Numbered from the stretch's first letter, positions 36,226 to 45,320 are shown. The stretch is 64,000 bases of DNA from Micromonospora qiuiae (GCF_016863555.1 NZ_BOPC01000004.1:1-64000); one strand, 5' to 3'. Made by a program: numbers and translations. The notes: a model not told the origin generated them from the letters alone.

Positions 36226-37532
36226 TTGCGTGCGGCCGCCTTCATCGCCTCGACGACCTTCTCGGGCGTGCCGTTACCGGCGAAGATGGCGACGATCGCG
36301 TCGTTCATCGCGTTGCCGACCGTGCTGCCGAACGCGGTGTCCAGCCAGAGCTGCACGTAGGTCGCTTCGGTGGTGGCTTCCAGGATCGACTTCAGCGCGG
36401 GGTCCGCGACCCCGGCCTCGGCACCCTTGGCCACCGGCAGGCCGGTGCCGGTCTCGGCGTAGCCCTTCTGCACCTCGGGGCTGACGATGTACTTGAGGAA
36501 CTCGACGCACTCCGGCGGGGCGTTCTTGGCGCAGGCGAAGCCGTCGCCGCCGCCCAGGGCCGCCTTCGGGTCACCGGGGGAACCGGCGATCGCCGGCACC
36601 GGGAACCAGCCGAGGAACTTGCTGAGCGCCTCCTTGTCGGCGGCGACCGTGTCCAGCGTGCCCTTGTTCCAGTCGCCCATCAGCTCCATGGCGGCCTTGC
36701 CGTTGGCGAGCAGGCCGTTGGCGCTGGTCGGGTCATTCTGCCCCGGCGTGGCGATGAAGTTGGGCTGGAACGGCTTCGTGTCGATGAAGGTCTTCAGGTC
36801 CTGGCCGGCCTTGACGAAGCACTGGTCGTCGAAGTTCAGCTCCAGGGAGGCCTTCTTCAGCGTATCGACCGAGCAGGCACGCAGCGCGAAGTTGTACCAC
36901 CAGTGCGCGGCGGGCCACTTGTCACCCGCGCCGACGGCGATCGGAATCACGTTGATCGCCTTGAGCTTGGTGACCGCCTCGTTGAGCTCATCGAACGTGG
37001 TCGGCGGTGCCGCGATGCCCGCCTTGGCGAACATCTCCTTGTTGTACCAGATGCCCTCGATGCCCATCCGGTACGGCAGGCCGTACTGCTTGCCGTCCAC
37101 CTGCCAGATTCCGGCCGCGCCGCCGATGTTGGCAACCTCGTCCTTGACCTGGTCGGTGATGTCCTTGAGGTAGTCGGCCTCGACCTGCTCGCGGATCTCG
37201 CCGCCGCCCCAGGACTGGAAGATGTCCGGCGGGTCACTGCTGAGCAGCGCGGCGGGAAGCCGGGTGCGCTGGAGCTGGTTGGTCTCGATGCCCTCGATCT
37301 CGATCGTGACCGTGGGGTGGAGGGTGTTGAAGTCCTTGGCGACCTTCTCCCAGTAGGTCTTACCGGGCCCGTCCTGCGAGGCGTTGTGCCACCAGGTCAG
37401 GGTCACCGGGTTCTTGAACAGCTCATTCTCGGATGGAGCCTCGCTCTCGCCGCCGCCGCCACATCCGGCGACAAGCAGAGCGGTGGTGATGGACAGCGCT
37501 AGGACGCTGCTTGCGCGGCGCTTTATAGCCAC
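36222..37532 (-). CDS. Sugar-binding lipoprotein of a CUT1 ABC transporter
   Basis: A 436-residue extracellular binding protein. The signal ends in the lipobox LVAGC, lipidated at about Cys24. The mature part has the solute-binding pattern LTWWHNASQDGPGKTYWEKV, the DIFQSWGGGEI region and GIWYNKEMF. A beta-glucoside or xylo-oligosaccharide ligand is likely because the operon ends in a GH3 enzyme. First gene of its operon, divergent from a LacI gene, with a strong CG-centred dyad in between. Confidence 0.92.
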   Translation of the reverse strand: MAIKRRASSVLALSITTALLVAGCGGGGESEAPSENELFKNPVTLTWWHNASQDGPGKTYWEKVAKDFNTLHPTVTIEIEGIETNQLQRTRLPAALLSSDPPDIFQSWGGGEIREQVEADYLKDITDQVKDEVANIGGAAGIWQVDGKQYGLPYRMGIEGIWYNKEMFAKAGIAAPPTTFDELNEAVTKLKAINVIPIAVGAGDKWPAAHWWYNFALRACSVDTLKKASLELNFDDQCFVKAGQDLKTFIDTKPFQPNFIATPGQNDPTSANGLLANGKAAMELMGDWNKGTLDTVAADKEALSKFLGWFPVPAIAGSPGDPKAALGGGDGFACAKNAPPECVEFLKYIVSPEVQKGYAETGTGLPVAKGAEAGVADPALKSILEATTEATYVQLWLDTAFGSTVGNAMNDAIVAIFAGNGTPEKVVEAMKAAARK

Positions 37533-37611
37533 GATGTCTCCTCGACTAGTCAGTCGCGGTGCTTCGGCCTGCGGGGGAGTTTTTCAGCCCCGTCACGCAG
37601 TGTCAATCGGT

Positions 37612-37629
37612 GTCGATAACGTTTTCGAC
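37612..37629. promoter_or_regulatory. LacI-type operator between the ABC operon and its regulator
   Basis: GTCGATAACGTTTTCGAC is an 18-bp dyad with a single mismatched pair, centred on CG as in LacI-family operators. It lies in the 139-bp divergent gap between the binding protein and LacI genes, so the regulator probably represses both through it. Confidence 0.75.
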
Positions 37630-37671
37630 TCGGCTGCCGAGGGCCGCGATCTGCCCTCTATCATCATCAAC

Positions 37672-38679
37672 GTGGCGTTCCCGCAGCGTGTCAACATGTC
37701 GGACGTGGCCCGTGCGGCCGGCGTCTCAGTGGCAACCGTATCCAAGGTCGTGAACGGCCGGTACGGCGTGGCACGCGCGACCATCGAGCGGGTTCAGCAG
37801 GTCATCCACCAGCTCGGTTACGAGGCCAGCCTGGGGGCGCAGAGCCTGCGCAGTCACCGTACGAACGTGCTGGGCATCCTGGTCGCCGAATTCGAGCCCT
37901 TCTCCACCGAACTGCTCAAGGGTGCGTCCACGGCGGTGGCCGGCACTGGCTACCAGTTGCTGGCCTACTCCAGCGGCGACGGTGCCGGCACGGCCGTCGG
38001 CTGGGAGAGACGCTCCCTCGCGCGCCTGTCCGGAACGCTCATCGACGGCGCCGTGATCGTCACGCCGACGGTGGTGGAGACCAAGCAGGGCTTCCACGTC
38101 GTCGCCGTCGACCCGCACACCGGCCCGTCGGGCCTGCCCACGGTCGACTCCGACAACTTCGCCGGCGCCGTGCTCGCGACCAACCACCTGCTGTCGCTCG
38201 GTCACCGTCGGATCGGGCACATCAGCGGACGCCCCGATCTCGAGTCGTCCCGCCTGCGGGAAGCCGGCTTCCGGCAGGCAATGGCCGATGCCGGCGTGGC
38301 CGTGGACGAGCGGCTGGTCCGCGTCGGCGGTTTCCGGATCGAGAGCGCCGCCGGCACCGCGGGCGAACTGCTCGCCCGTGCCGACCGGCCGACAGCGGTC
38401 TTCGCGGGGAACGACCTCTCCGCCATCTCCACGATGAACGTCGCCCGGGAGATGGGCCTCACGGTGCCCGACGACCTGTCCGTGATCGGCTTCGACAACA
38501 TCCCGGAATCCGCCCTGGTCAACCCGCCACTGACGACGATAATGCAACCGCTGCAGCAGATGGGCGCCGAGGCCCTGCGCCTGCTCGTCGACCTGATCGC
38601 CGGCGCGGAGCGCGACATCCACATCCGGCTCCCCACCGAGCTGGTGATCCGCGCCTCCTGCCGGGCTCTGCCCGACTGA
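37672..38679 (+). CDS. LacI-family repressor of the sugar ABC/GH3 operon
   Basis: A 335-residue repressor. The helix-turn-helix is MSDVARAAGVSVATVSKVVN (about residues 9-28), the hinge helix region is ASLGAQSLRSH, and a periplasmic-binding-like sensor domain follows (about 65-335). The GTG at 37672 places the HTH at the usual distance; an ATG at 37696 would clip the segment before helix 1. It is divergent from the transporter it presumably controls, and the ligand is probably the imported sugar or its product. Confidence 0.9.
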   Translation: MAFPQRVNMSDVARAAGVSVATVSKVVNGRYGVARATIERVQQVIHQLGYEASLGAQSLRSHRTNVLGILVAEFEPFSTELLKGASTAVAGTGYQLLAYSSGDGAGTAVGWERRSLARLSGTLIDGAVIVTPTVVETKQGFHVVAVDPHTGPSGLPTVDSDNFAGAVLATNHLLSLGHRRIGHISGRPDLESSRLREAGFRQAMADAGVAVDERLVRVGGFRIESAAGTAGELLARADRPTAVFAGNDLSAISTMNVAREMGLTVPDDLSVIGFDNIPESALVNPPLTTIMQPLQQMGAEALRLLVDLIAGAERDIHIRLPTELVIRASCRALPD

Positions 38680-38847
38680 CCGGGAGCCGTTTGGCGGTGT
38701 TTGCCGGTCCTCGCGCCATCTGACAGCGCGACGGGCCGCCGACGGTATTTCCGGGCCCCCGGCCCGCTCCTGAAAGACGTAACCGCGCCGACACGGTACG
38801 GAAACACGCCGGGTCGGCCCAGTCCCCGTCGATGGGAGAAACCTGTC

Positions 38848-39873
38848 ATGAGCAGTGCAGGGAGACGTGCCCGCAGAGCCGCCCTGGTGGTCCTCGCGGG
38901 TGCGGCGCTGACCGGTCTGCTGGCGGTCACCGCAGCCACCGCCGCGCCCGTCGGAGCACCCGAGCGGGCTGCCGCGGCGGCCCGCACCGACGTCTACATC
39001 AAGGATGTCCCCACCGATGTCGGGCTCGAGCCGCACACGCTCGAACCGCTGTGGGCCAGCCCCGACATCAAGGTCTGCCCGACCGCCATCGAGTGCGCCA
39101 CCAGCCAGAACCCGATCGTCGGAGTGACCAACTACGTCTTCGTCAAGCTGCGCAATCCCGGGCCGTACGGCTCGGGCACCAGCAGCGGTGTGCTCCGGGT
39201 CTACCGGACGACGCCCGGCGGCGGCGCGACCTGGCCGACGCACTGGACGCAGATCGGGGCGGTCAACGTCATCGCCGCCGCAGGCGTCACGACGGTCACC
39301 GTCCCGTGGACCGGGGTACCCGGGCCGGGTCACTTCTGCCTGACCGCCCGCTGGGAGTCCAGCACCGACCCGATGACCTTCGAGGGCCCGGACATCCACA
39401 CCAACACCCGCTACAACAACAACATCGCGTGGCGCAACGTCGACTCGGTCCGGCTCACCCCGAGCGCGCCGCCGGTCGTGCGGCCCTTCGCCATCGGCAA
39501 CACGCTGACCGTACCGTCCAGGAACGACCTGGTCTTCACGGCGGCCGAGTCGCTACGAAACGTGGGCGGCCGGGTGGTCGTCGACCTCGGTCCGGAGCTC
39601 TTCGAGCGCTGGCGGGCCGGCGGCGCGGTCGGCACGAACGTACGCGCGGTCGGCCGGACCCAGGTGGAGATCGTGGAGCCGGCCAAGGCCAGCCTGGGCA
39701 ACCTGCAGCTCAACCCCGGTGAGCGGGTGGAGTTCTCGCTGCTCTTCTCGGCCGAGGCCCCGTTCGAGCGGGAAATCGCGCTCAACGTGGCCCAGTTCGG
39801 GCCGGACAACAGCGGGGCGAAGCGGGCCGACCTCGGTGGCGTGCAATATCTGATCAGCGCTGGGAGGCAGTAG
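38848..39873 (+). CDS. Secreted protein of unknown function
   Basis: A 341-residue protein with a clear signal peptide (basic RRARRAALVV, hydrophobic to about residue 35, cleavage near ATAAPVG). The mature part is beta-rich, has one pair of close Cys (VCPTAIEC), and a Cys in GHFCLTARWESSTDP; this last segment resembles the beta-sandwich repeats of large secreted actinobacterial proteins. I cannot assign a family or activity. The ATG at 38848 has GGGAGAA upstream. It is monocistronic. Confidence 0.75.
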   Translation: MSSAGRRARRAALVVLAGAALTGLLAVTAATAAPVGAPERAAAAARTDVYIKDVPTDVGLEPHTLEPLWASPDIKVCPTAIECATSQNPIVGVTNYVFVKLRNPGPYGSGTSSGVLRVYRTTPGGGATWPTHWTQIGAVNVIAAAGVTTVTVPWTGVPGPGHFCLTARWESSTDPMTFEGPDIHTNTRYNNNIAWRNVDSVRLTPSAPPVVRPFAIGNTLTVPSRNDLVFTAAESLRNVGGRVVVDLGPELFERWRAGGAVGTNVRAVGRTQVEIVEPAKASLGNLQLNPGERVEFSLLFSAEAPFEREIALNVAQFGPDNSGAKRADLGGVQYLISAGRQ

Positions 39874-39893
39874 TCCAGCTCCCTCGCGGGGGT

Positions 39894-39913
39894 CGCGGGC
39901 CGTCCGGCCCGCG
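39894..39913. terminator. Compact hairpin between convergent genes
   Basis: CGCGGGCCG and CGGCCCGCG form a perfect 9-bp stem with a two-base loop, between the secreted-protein gene and the end of the sigma-factor operon. Confidence 0.6.
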
Positions 39914-39919
39914 GCCCCG

Positions 39920-40384
39920 TCAACGTAGACAGATCCAGTCGGTGACCACCGCGTGCCCGCCCGCGTCGGCACGGAGCTGAATCGGACCGGGCGGAGGAAC
40001 ACCCAGCGAGAAGAGGCCCACCGCGTCGACCGGAGCCTCGTCGTAGGTGCCGCTGGCCGTGCGGGCGCTGATCCGGCCGCCGCCGGCCGGTGAAAGCTGG
40101 CCGACGATCCCGGCGTCGCTCACCTCGATCTCCACCACCATCGGGCCGCCCTGGAAGGAGAGGGTGCGCGCGGAACCCGCCGAACGGGTCAGGGCGGCCA
40201 ACTCCACCTCGCTCGCCGAGTCGAAGGTCAACTCGGCCAGGGTCAGCTCGGCGTCCACCGTCCGCCAGGCGAACGCCGCCCGCGCCGCCGTCACGTACTC
40301 CTGGGGAACTCCCCCGGCGTCCCACAGCGCCGCACCCAGCTCCGCCGTCAACCGGTCGTCATCGACCGGCGGCCACGGCTCCAT
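39920..40384 (-). CDS. Unknown protein coupled to the sigma factor
   Basis: A 154-residue soluble protein with no membrane segment. The N-terminal part (LTAELGAALWDAGGVPQEYV, then RAAFAWRTVDAELTLAELTF) is helical; the rest is beta-rich. I have seen similar sequences next to sigma factor, subtilase and CHAT genes in other actinobacteria, but know of no function. The ATG at 40384 lies inside the sigma-factor gene (26-base overlap), implying coupled translation and a joint role. It could be a regulator of the sigma factor, but it shows no zinc-binding anti-sigma motif. Confidence 0.75.
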   Translation of the reverse strand: MEPWPPVDDDRLTAELGAALWDAGGVPQEYVTAARAAFAWRTVDAELTLAELTFDSASEVELAALTRSAGSARTLSFQGGPMVVEIEVSDAGIVGQLSPAGGGRISARTASGTYDEAPVDAVGLFSLGVPPPGPIQLRADAGGHAVVTDWICLR

Positions 40385-40991
40385 CGCGTTCGCCCCCCTT
40401 CCTTTCGGCGGTGCCGACCAGACCAAGGTACGGAGCGAGGGCCGGAGAGTCGCGCAGCCTGCGCAGGCAGCGGGCCTGCGTCGGCCCGATGCTGCCGATC
40501 GGTACGCCCAGCCGGGCGGAGGCTTCCCGGTAGCTCAGCGGCGGGTCGGCCGTCAGCAGCGACAGCAGCTCCTGGCAGCGCGGCGGAAGCTGGGCGAAGC
40601 CCTCCCGCAGCGCCTGTCGCCGCTCGGCACGCAGCAGATCCTCGTCCGGCGTCGCGGCATCCGCCCAGGTCCCGTGGTACGCGTCGAGTGCGGCGTCGGA
40701 CGGGTCGACCGGCTGGGTGCGCCGGCCGAGGCGGGACATCCGGTAACACTCGCGCCGGGTCGTGACGGCCAGCCAGGCGCCGAGCGCCTCCGGTTCGCGT
40801 ACCTGATCCAGGTGTTCCACCAGCCGCAGCCAGACAGTCTGGTTCACATCGGCCGCGTCGGCGCCGACCAGGTCATGGGAGCGGATCACCGAATACACCA
40901 GCGGGGTGTATCGGCGCACCAGTTCGGTCCACGCTGCCTCGTCCCCGCGCGCCGCGTCGGAAACCAGGACGGTCACGCTCCGACCGGTCAA
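40359..40991 (-). CDS. ECF-like RNA polymerase sigma factor
   Basis: A 210-residue sigma-70 family protein. Region 2 is seen at about residues 20-90 (AWTELVRRYTPLVYSVIRSH and ADVNQTVWLRLVEHL), and region 4 at about 133-185 (LPPRCQELLSLL, LSYREASARLGVPIGSIGPT, RCLRRLR). It has no region 1 or 3. The start is a TTG at 40991; a GTG at 40976 is an alternative. It lies 22 bases downstream of the subtilase gene on the same strand and overlaps the unknown gene after it, so the three are probably one transcript. Confidence 0.87.
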   Translation of the reverse strand: MTGRSVTVLVSDAARGDEAAWTELVRRYTPLVYSVIRSHDLVGADAADVNQTVWLRLVEHLDQVREPEALGAWLAVTTRRECYRMSRLGRRTQPVDPSDAALDAYHGTWADAATPDEDLLRAERRQALREGFAQLPPRCQELLSLLTADPPLSYREASARLGVPIGSIGPTQARCLRRLRDSPALAPYLGLVGTAERKGGERDGAVAAGR

Positions 40992-41013
40992 CGCGACACC
41001 GCCGTTCCGGTGC

Positions 41014-42327
41014 TCATCCGACGAGCACGCCGTAGTCGGGATGCCAGCGCGGCGCCGCGAGCAGCGCCAGCTTCACCGCGTCGGCGCTCAGCCCGCTGGT
41101 GGTCATCAGGGCGGCGATCCGGCCGGCGACGTGTGCTGCGGCGAACGAGGTTCCCGCCCAGGTGGCGAACCCGTGGAACAGCCGGGTCGGCCGGCCCGGC
41201 AGCGGCAGCCTGCCGTCGACGTACGTGCTGTCGCGCCGACCGAGGGCGCAGGCGTCGACCCACGGCCCGAAGCCGCTGTAGGTCGCCGGCGCCGGGCCGC
41301 TGTTGCCCGCGGCGACCGCCGCGACCGCCAGGACCCGGTCCAGCGCGGCCGGCCAGACAGGCCGGTTGATGCCGGCGTTCCCAGCCGCGGCCACCACGGC
41401 GGTTGTCGGTGGCAGTCCGGCCACCGCGTTGGCCAGCGGCAGCGAGGGCTGGTCGTCGAGGGTGAAACCACCCAGCGAGAGATTCACCACGGACACCTCC
41501 GGCGCGAGCCGGCCCAGAGCAGCCACCAGCATCGCCTCGTCGCCGACGCCGGTGGGGTTCAATGCCGGCTCCGGGTCGACGCGTACGCCCGGCGCGGCCT
41601 GCCGGACCACCCCGGCGACGAACGTGCCGTGGCCACCCTGCGGAGCGAGCACGTCGCTGTGCACGTAGAGCGGGTCCTCGTCGTCGGGCTCCGGAAGGTA
41701 CGCGCCGCCGAGCCACTCCGGGTGAACGGCACCGGCCTGCCGCCAGATGCCGGTGTCGCAGATGCCGACCGTCACCCCCGCCCCCTCGCCGAGTCGAGCC
41801 GGATCCGGCGGCGGCAGGGCGGCGGCCGCCCGGGGCGGCCCGCTCGGGTTGCCCATGATGTTGCCCAGGCCGAGCAGCACATGGTGCGGTTGGACGGTGG
41901 GCACCCGCTGGCCGGGCCACTGCCGGGGGTCGCGCAGCTTCGTCACGACCGCGGGGATGTCGGCCTCCCCGGCGAACAACAGCCGGGTGACGCCGGCGAA
42001 CCGATCGGCGACGGTCGTCGGGTAGCCGCCGTCCTTGAGCCAGGCGGCGACCCGCTGGGCGTCGGCGTCGGCGGCGAGCAGTTGCCGGGGCCGGTAGAGA
42101 ATCTCGCGGCCTGCGGTGGTGTGCCGCCGCACGTCGCGATCGGCGCTCAGCGCTTCGGCGAACGCGAGTTGGTAGGCCCTGTCGTCATCGGTGTCGCCGA
42201 GCGCCGGTGCCGGACGCAGCCCGACGCCGAGCGGCACTGCGGCCACGGCCAGGGCGGACGCCGCCAGGAGTCGCCGTCGGGACAGGCCATGATCGGGACA
42301 CGGCGCGATGGGGTGATCAGGAAGCAC
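41014..42327 (-). CDS. Secreted S8-family (subtilisin-like) serine peptidase
   Basis: A 437-residue protease with an intact triad: Asp191 in VGICDTGI, His233 in GGHGTFVAG, Ser394 in WAGTSFAAAHVAG, plus the oxyanion Asn317 in AAAGNAG. The N-terminus LSRRRLLAASALAVAAVPLG is a signal of twin-arginine-like form, and residues 45-150 look like a propeptide. The GTG at 42327 is chosen because GGAGG lies six bases before it; longer readings lack this. It is divergent from the TPR-CHAT protease gene and upstream of a sigma factor gene. Confidence 0.9.
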   Translation of the reverse strand: MLPDHPIAPCPDHGLSRRRLLAASALAVAAVPLGVGLRPAPALGDTDDDRAYQLAFAEALSADRDVRRHTTAGREILYRPRQLLAADADAQRVAAWLKDGGYPTTVADRFAGVTRLLFAGEADIPAVVTKLRDPRQWPGQRVPTVQPHHVLLGLGNIMGNPSGPPRAAAALPPPDPARLGEGAGVTVGICDTGIWRQAGAVHPEWLGGAYLPEPDDEDPLYVHSDVLAPQGGHGTFVAGVVRQAAPGVRVDPEPALNPTGVGDEAMLVAALGRLAPEVSVVNLSLGGFTLDDQPSLPLANAVAGLPPTTAVVAAAGNAGINRPVWPAALDRVLAVAAVAAGNSGPAPATYSGFGPWVDACALGRRDSTYVDGRLPLPGRPTRLFHGFATWAGTSFAAAHVAGRIAALMTTSGLSADAVKLALLAAPRWHPDYGVLVG

Positions 42328-42441
42328 GGGGTCCTCCAAGGATCGTCCGGACAGCGGCACGCGCCACTGGTGGCCGGCGCGTGCCGCTGTCAGCGGCGCG
42401 TGCGGCGAATCTCCCCGGACCTCACCGATTCTTCCAAATGA

Positions 42442-42479
42442 TCGGCCAATGTCAATTGGCCGAGTGACGGACCCGTCAC
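42442..42479. promoter_or_regulatory. Two adjacent palindromes in the subtilase/CHAT divergent promoter
   Basis: TCGGCCAAT-GTCA-ATTGGCCGA (42442-42463) is a perfect 9-bp inverted repeat, and GTGACGG-AC-CCGTCAC (42464-42479) is a perfect 7-bp one starting on the next base. Both lie in the 188-bp gap between the divergent genes. They may be operators shared by both transcripts. Confidence 0.6.
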
Positions 42480-42515
42480 GTGGAGTCCGGTATCGACATT
42501 GACGCACCGCCATGA

Positions 42516-45140
42516 ATGGTGAACGCTTTGTCCATGCCCGACAGCACCGATGCCGGTGCCGGGACCGCCCAGGCGGCGCTCGACACCGTCCAGCGCCGTC
42601 CCCGCGACGCGATCGCGATCGCCCAGCGGGTGCTCGCCGCCAGCCCCGACGACGACGAACGGTCCACCGCCGACCGCGCCATCGGCCTGGCCCTGCGGGA
42701 ACTCAACGATCTGCCCGGCGCGCTACGCCACCTGCGACGAGCGGTCCGGATCGCCGCCAGCGCCCGGGCCCGCGCGCTGGCGCAGATGAGTCTCGGTTAC
42801 GTACTGGCAAATGCCGGCCGTACCGCAGCGGCGCTGCGGGCCGTGACCGCAGCGTTGCCGGAGTTGACCGGCGCGGACGCCGGGCGGGCCCGGATGCAGC
42901 GGGGGGTGGTGCTGCACTACCGCGGCCGCTACGACGAAGCGGTTCGCGACTACGGCCACGCCATCGACATCGCCCAACGCTGCGGTGACCTGCTGCTGGA
43001 GGCACGGGCCCGCAACAACCGGGGCCTGCTCAAGACCCACCGGGGCACTGCCGGTGGCGACGACGACCTCTCCCGGGCCGCGGCTGTCTTCCACGAACTC
43101 GGCCTGGACCTCGCGGCGGCCGACGCCCGTTGGAACAGCGGGATCGCGGCCGGCCGGCGCGGTGACATCGCGGCGGCGCTGCGGTGCTTCGCCGCCGTCG
43201 GCGAGGAGTACCGCCGACTCGCCGTGCCCCGGCCGGCATTGCTGCTGGACCGCGTCGAGTTGCTGCTGTCGGTGCCGCTGGTCGACGAGGCGGTGCAGGT
43301 CGCCGCCGTGGCGATCCGGGAGCTACGCCGCCGCGGGATGGCCTCCGACCTCGCCGAGGCGCTGCTGGCCCAGGCCCGGGCCGCCCTGCTCGCCGGTGAC
43401 CTCGACACCGCGATCGGAGCCGCGGCGGCGGCCCGGACCCGGTTCCGGCGCCAAGGCCGTCGGACCTGGGCCGCGTTCGCCCGGCACGTCGAGCTACGCG
43501 CCGAGTTCCGCCGGGGGACCCGTTCGCCGGCCCTGTTCCGGGCGATGGTGCGGACCGCCGACCAGCTCGACGCCACCGGATGGCCGGATCCCGCGCTGAT
43601 CACCCGCATCGACGCCGGCCTGCTGGCGGCGGCTGCGGGCCGCACCGATCGCGCCAGGGAGCTGTTCGCCACGGCCGCCCGGACGCGTGGCCGGGGCACC
43701 GCCTCGCGGCGGGCTCAGGGCTGGTACGCCCTGGCGCTGTGGCGCCGGCTCGGCGGTGACGAATCCGGTGCGGCTCGGGCCCTCCGTCGCGGCCTGGCCG
43801 TGCTCGACCGGCACCGCACGTCACTCGGCGCCACCGAACTGCGGGCCCACAGCGGAGCGTACGGGCAGGAGCTGGCTGCCGAGGGTCTGGACATCGCCGT
43901 CCGGGCCGGGGCACCGGCTCGGGTCCTCGCCTGGGCGGAGCGGTGGCGCGCCAACACGCTTCGGATGCGCTCGGCGCTCCCACCCGACGACCCCGACCTG
44001 GTCGCCACCCTCGCCGATCTGCGGATGGTCAGCGGGCTGCTCGAAGACGCGGTGCTGGCCGACCGTCCGGTGCGTGCCCTGCGCGGCCGGCAGGCCCGAC
44101 TGGAACACCGCATCCGCGACCTGGCCCGGCGGGTGCCTGGCGGGAGCGGGGTACTGGCCCCACCCACCGTGGGAGCCCTGGCCGAGCGGCTCGGCTCGCG
44201 TGTGCTGGTCGAACTCGTGGCGCACGGCGATCGGCTCCGGGCGGTGCTGGTCCGCGACGGCCGGTCCAGCCTGCACGACCTCGGCACGCTCGCCGAGGCG
44301 GCGAGGCTGGCCCGTTGGCACCGGTTCGGGTTGCGCCGCCTGATCACCACCGGGGACTCGGCCGCCGCGCGGGCCGGTGCCGCACACGCCGCCACAGCGC
44401 TCGACAGTCAGCTCTTCGATCCGTTGCGGCGACGCCTGGCCGACCGCGCCCTGGTGATCGTTCCAGTCGGAGTGCTGCACGGCGTCGGTTGGGCCGGGTT
44501 GCCGACCTGCGCCGGTCGCGCCGTCACGGTCGCCCCGTCGGCCACGGTCTGGCTCGCGGCGGATCAGCGAGAGGCAGCGGTCGGACCGGCGGTCCTGGCC
44601 AGCGGCCCGCGCCTGCCGGCCGGGCAGGCCGAGGTCCGCCGGTTGGCCCGAGTGCTGCCGGGGTCCCGGCTGCTCACCGGGGCGGACGCCACCGCCGACG
44701 CGCTGACCGCCGCCCTGGATGGCGCCGGGATGGTGCACATCGCGGCCCACGGGACGTTCCGCGCGGACAACCCCCAGTTCTCCACCCTGGAGCTCGCCGG
44801 CGGGCCGCTGTTCGCGTACGAGTGGGAACGCGTCACCCGCCCACCCGGCTGCGTGGTGCTCTCCGCCTGCGAGTCAGGCTTGACCGGCGTCCGTCCCGGC
44901 GACGAGATCATGGGATTCGCGGCGGTGCTGCTGGCCCTGGGCACCCGGTGCCTGATCGCCACGGTGCTACCGGTACCGGCCGAACCGACCACCGCGCTCA
45001 TGCTGGACCTGCATCGACGGATGCAGGCCGGTGCCCGGCCGGCGCCCGCCCTCGCCGACGCCCAGCAGGCCTTCGTCGCCTCCGGTGATGGCACCGCCCG
45101 GGCCACCGCAGCTGCCTTCATCTGCCTGGGTGCCGGCTGA
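42516..45140 (+). CDS. TPR-CHAT protein (caspase-like protease domain)
   Basis: An 874-residue protein. The N-terminal 550 residues are TPR-type helical repeats (for example ARARALAQMSLGYVLANAGR and RARMQRGVVLHYRGRYDEAV). The last 330 are a CHAT domain of the caspase/separase clan with the catalytic dyad His745 in VHIAAHGTF and Cys785 in VVLSACESG. No signal or membrane segment is seen, so it is probably cytoplasmic. It would cleave a protein when the TPR part binds a partner. The ATG at 42516 lacks a Shine-Dalgarno sequence; an ATG at 42534 is possible. It is divergent from the subtilase, sigma factor and unknown genes. Confidence 0.88.
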   Translation: MVNALSMPDSTDAGAGTAQAALDTVQRRPRDAIAIAQRVLAASPDDDERSTADRAIGLALRELNDLPGALRHLRRAVRIAASARARALAQMSLGYVLANAGRTAAALRAVTAALPELTGADAGRARMQRGVVLHYRGRYDEAVRDYGHAIDIAQRCGDLLLEARARNNRGLLKTHRGTAGGDDDLSRAAAVFHELGLDLAAADARWNSGIAAGRRGDIAAALRCFAAVGEEYRRLAVPRPALLLDRVELLLSVPLVDEAVQVAAVAIRELRRRGMASDLAEALLAQARAALLAGDLDTAIGAAAAARTRFRRQGRRTWAAFARHVELRAEFRRGTRSPALFRAMVRTADQLDATGWPDPALITRIDAGLLAAAAGRTDRARELFATAARTRGRGTASRRAQGWYALALWRRLGGDESGAARALRRGLAVLDRHRTSLGATELRAHSGAYGQELAAEGLDIAVRAGAPARVLAWAERWRANTLRMRSALPPDDPDLVATLADLRMVSGLLEDAVLADRPVRALRGRQARLEHRIRDLARRVPGGSGVLAPPTVGALAERLGSRVLVELVAHGDRLRAVLVRDGRSSLHDLGTLAEAARLARWHRFGLRRLITTGDSAAARAGAAHAATALDSQLFDPLRRRLADRALVIVPVGVLHGVGWAGLPTCAGRAVTVAPSATVWLAADQREAAVGPAVLASGPRLPAGQAEVRRLARVLPGSRLLTGADATADALTAALDGAGMVHIAAHGTFRADNPQFSTLELAGGPLFAYEWERVTRPPGCVVLSACESGLTGVRPGDEIMGFAAVLLALGTRCLIATVLPVPAEPTTALMLDLHRRMQAGARPAPALADAQQAFVASGDGTARATAAAFICLGAG

Positions 45141-45211
45141 GGTGGTGCCCGACTACGGATTTCGCCAGGCGGGGACGCCGCAGGGATCCGCTACCGGCAC
45201 CGTCGCACAGG

Positions 45212-45320
45212 ACACCGCAACTCGCGGGCCTGCGCCACGAAACACCGCAACTCGCGGGCCTGCGCCACCAAACACCGCAACTCGCGGGCCTGCGCACAGG
45301 ACACCGCAACTCGCGGTCTC
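45212..45320. repeat. Tandem 30-bp repeat array in a convergent gap
   Basis: Three full units and one partial unit of ACACCGCAACTCGCGGGCCT plus ten more bases start at 45212, 45242, 45272 and 45301. Looser copies with GCCGCAACC-like cores continue to about 45440. The units are contiguous without spacers. The gap 45141-45619 between the CHAT gene and the PmoA-family gene holds no other feature that I can support. Confidence 0.85.

Noticed and set aside
45212..45320. Direct repeats that could suggest a CRISPR array
   Set aside because: Units follow one another without spacers, drift in sequence, and no cas gene is present.
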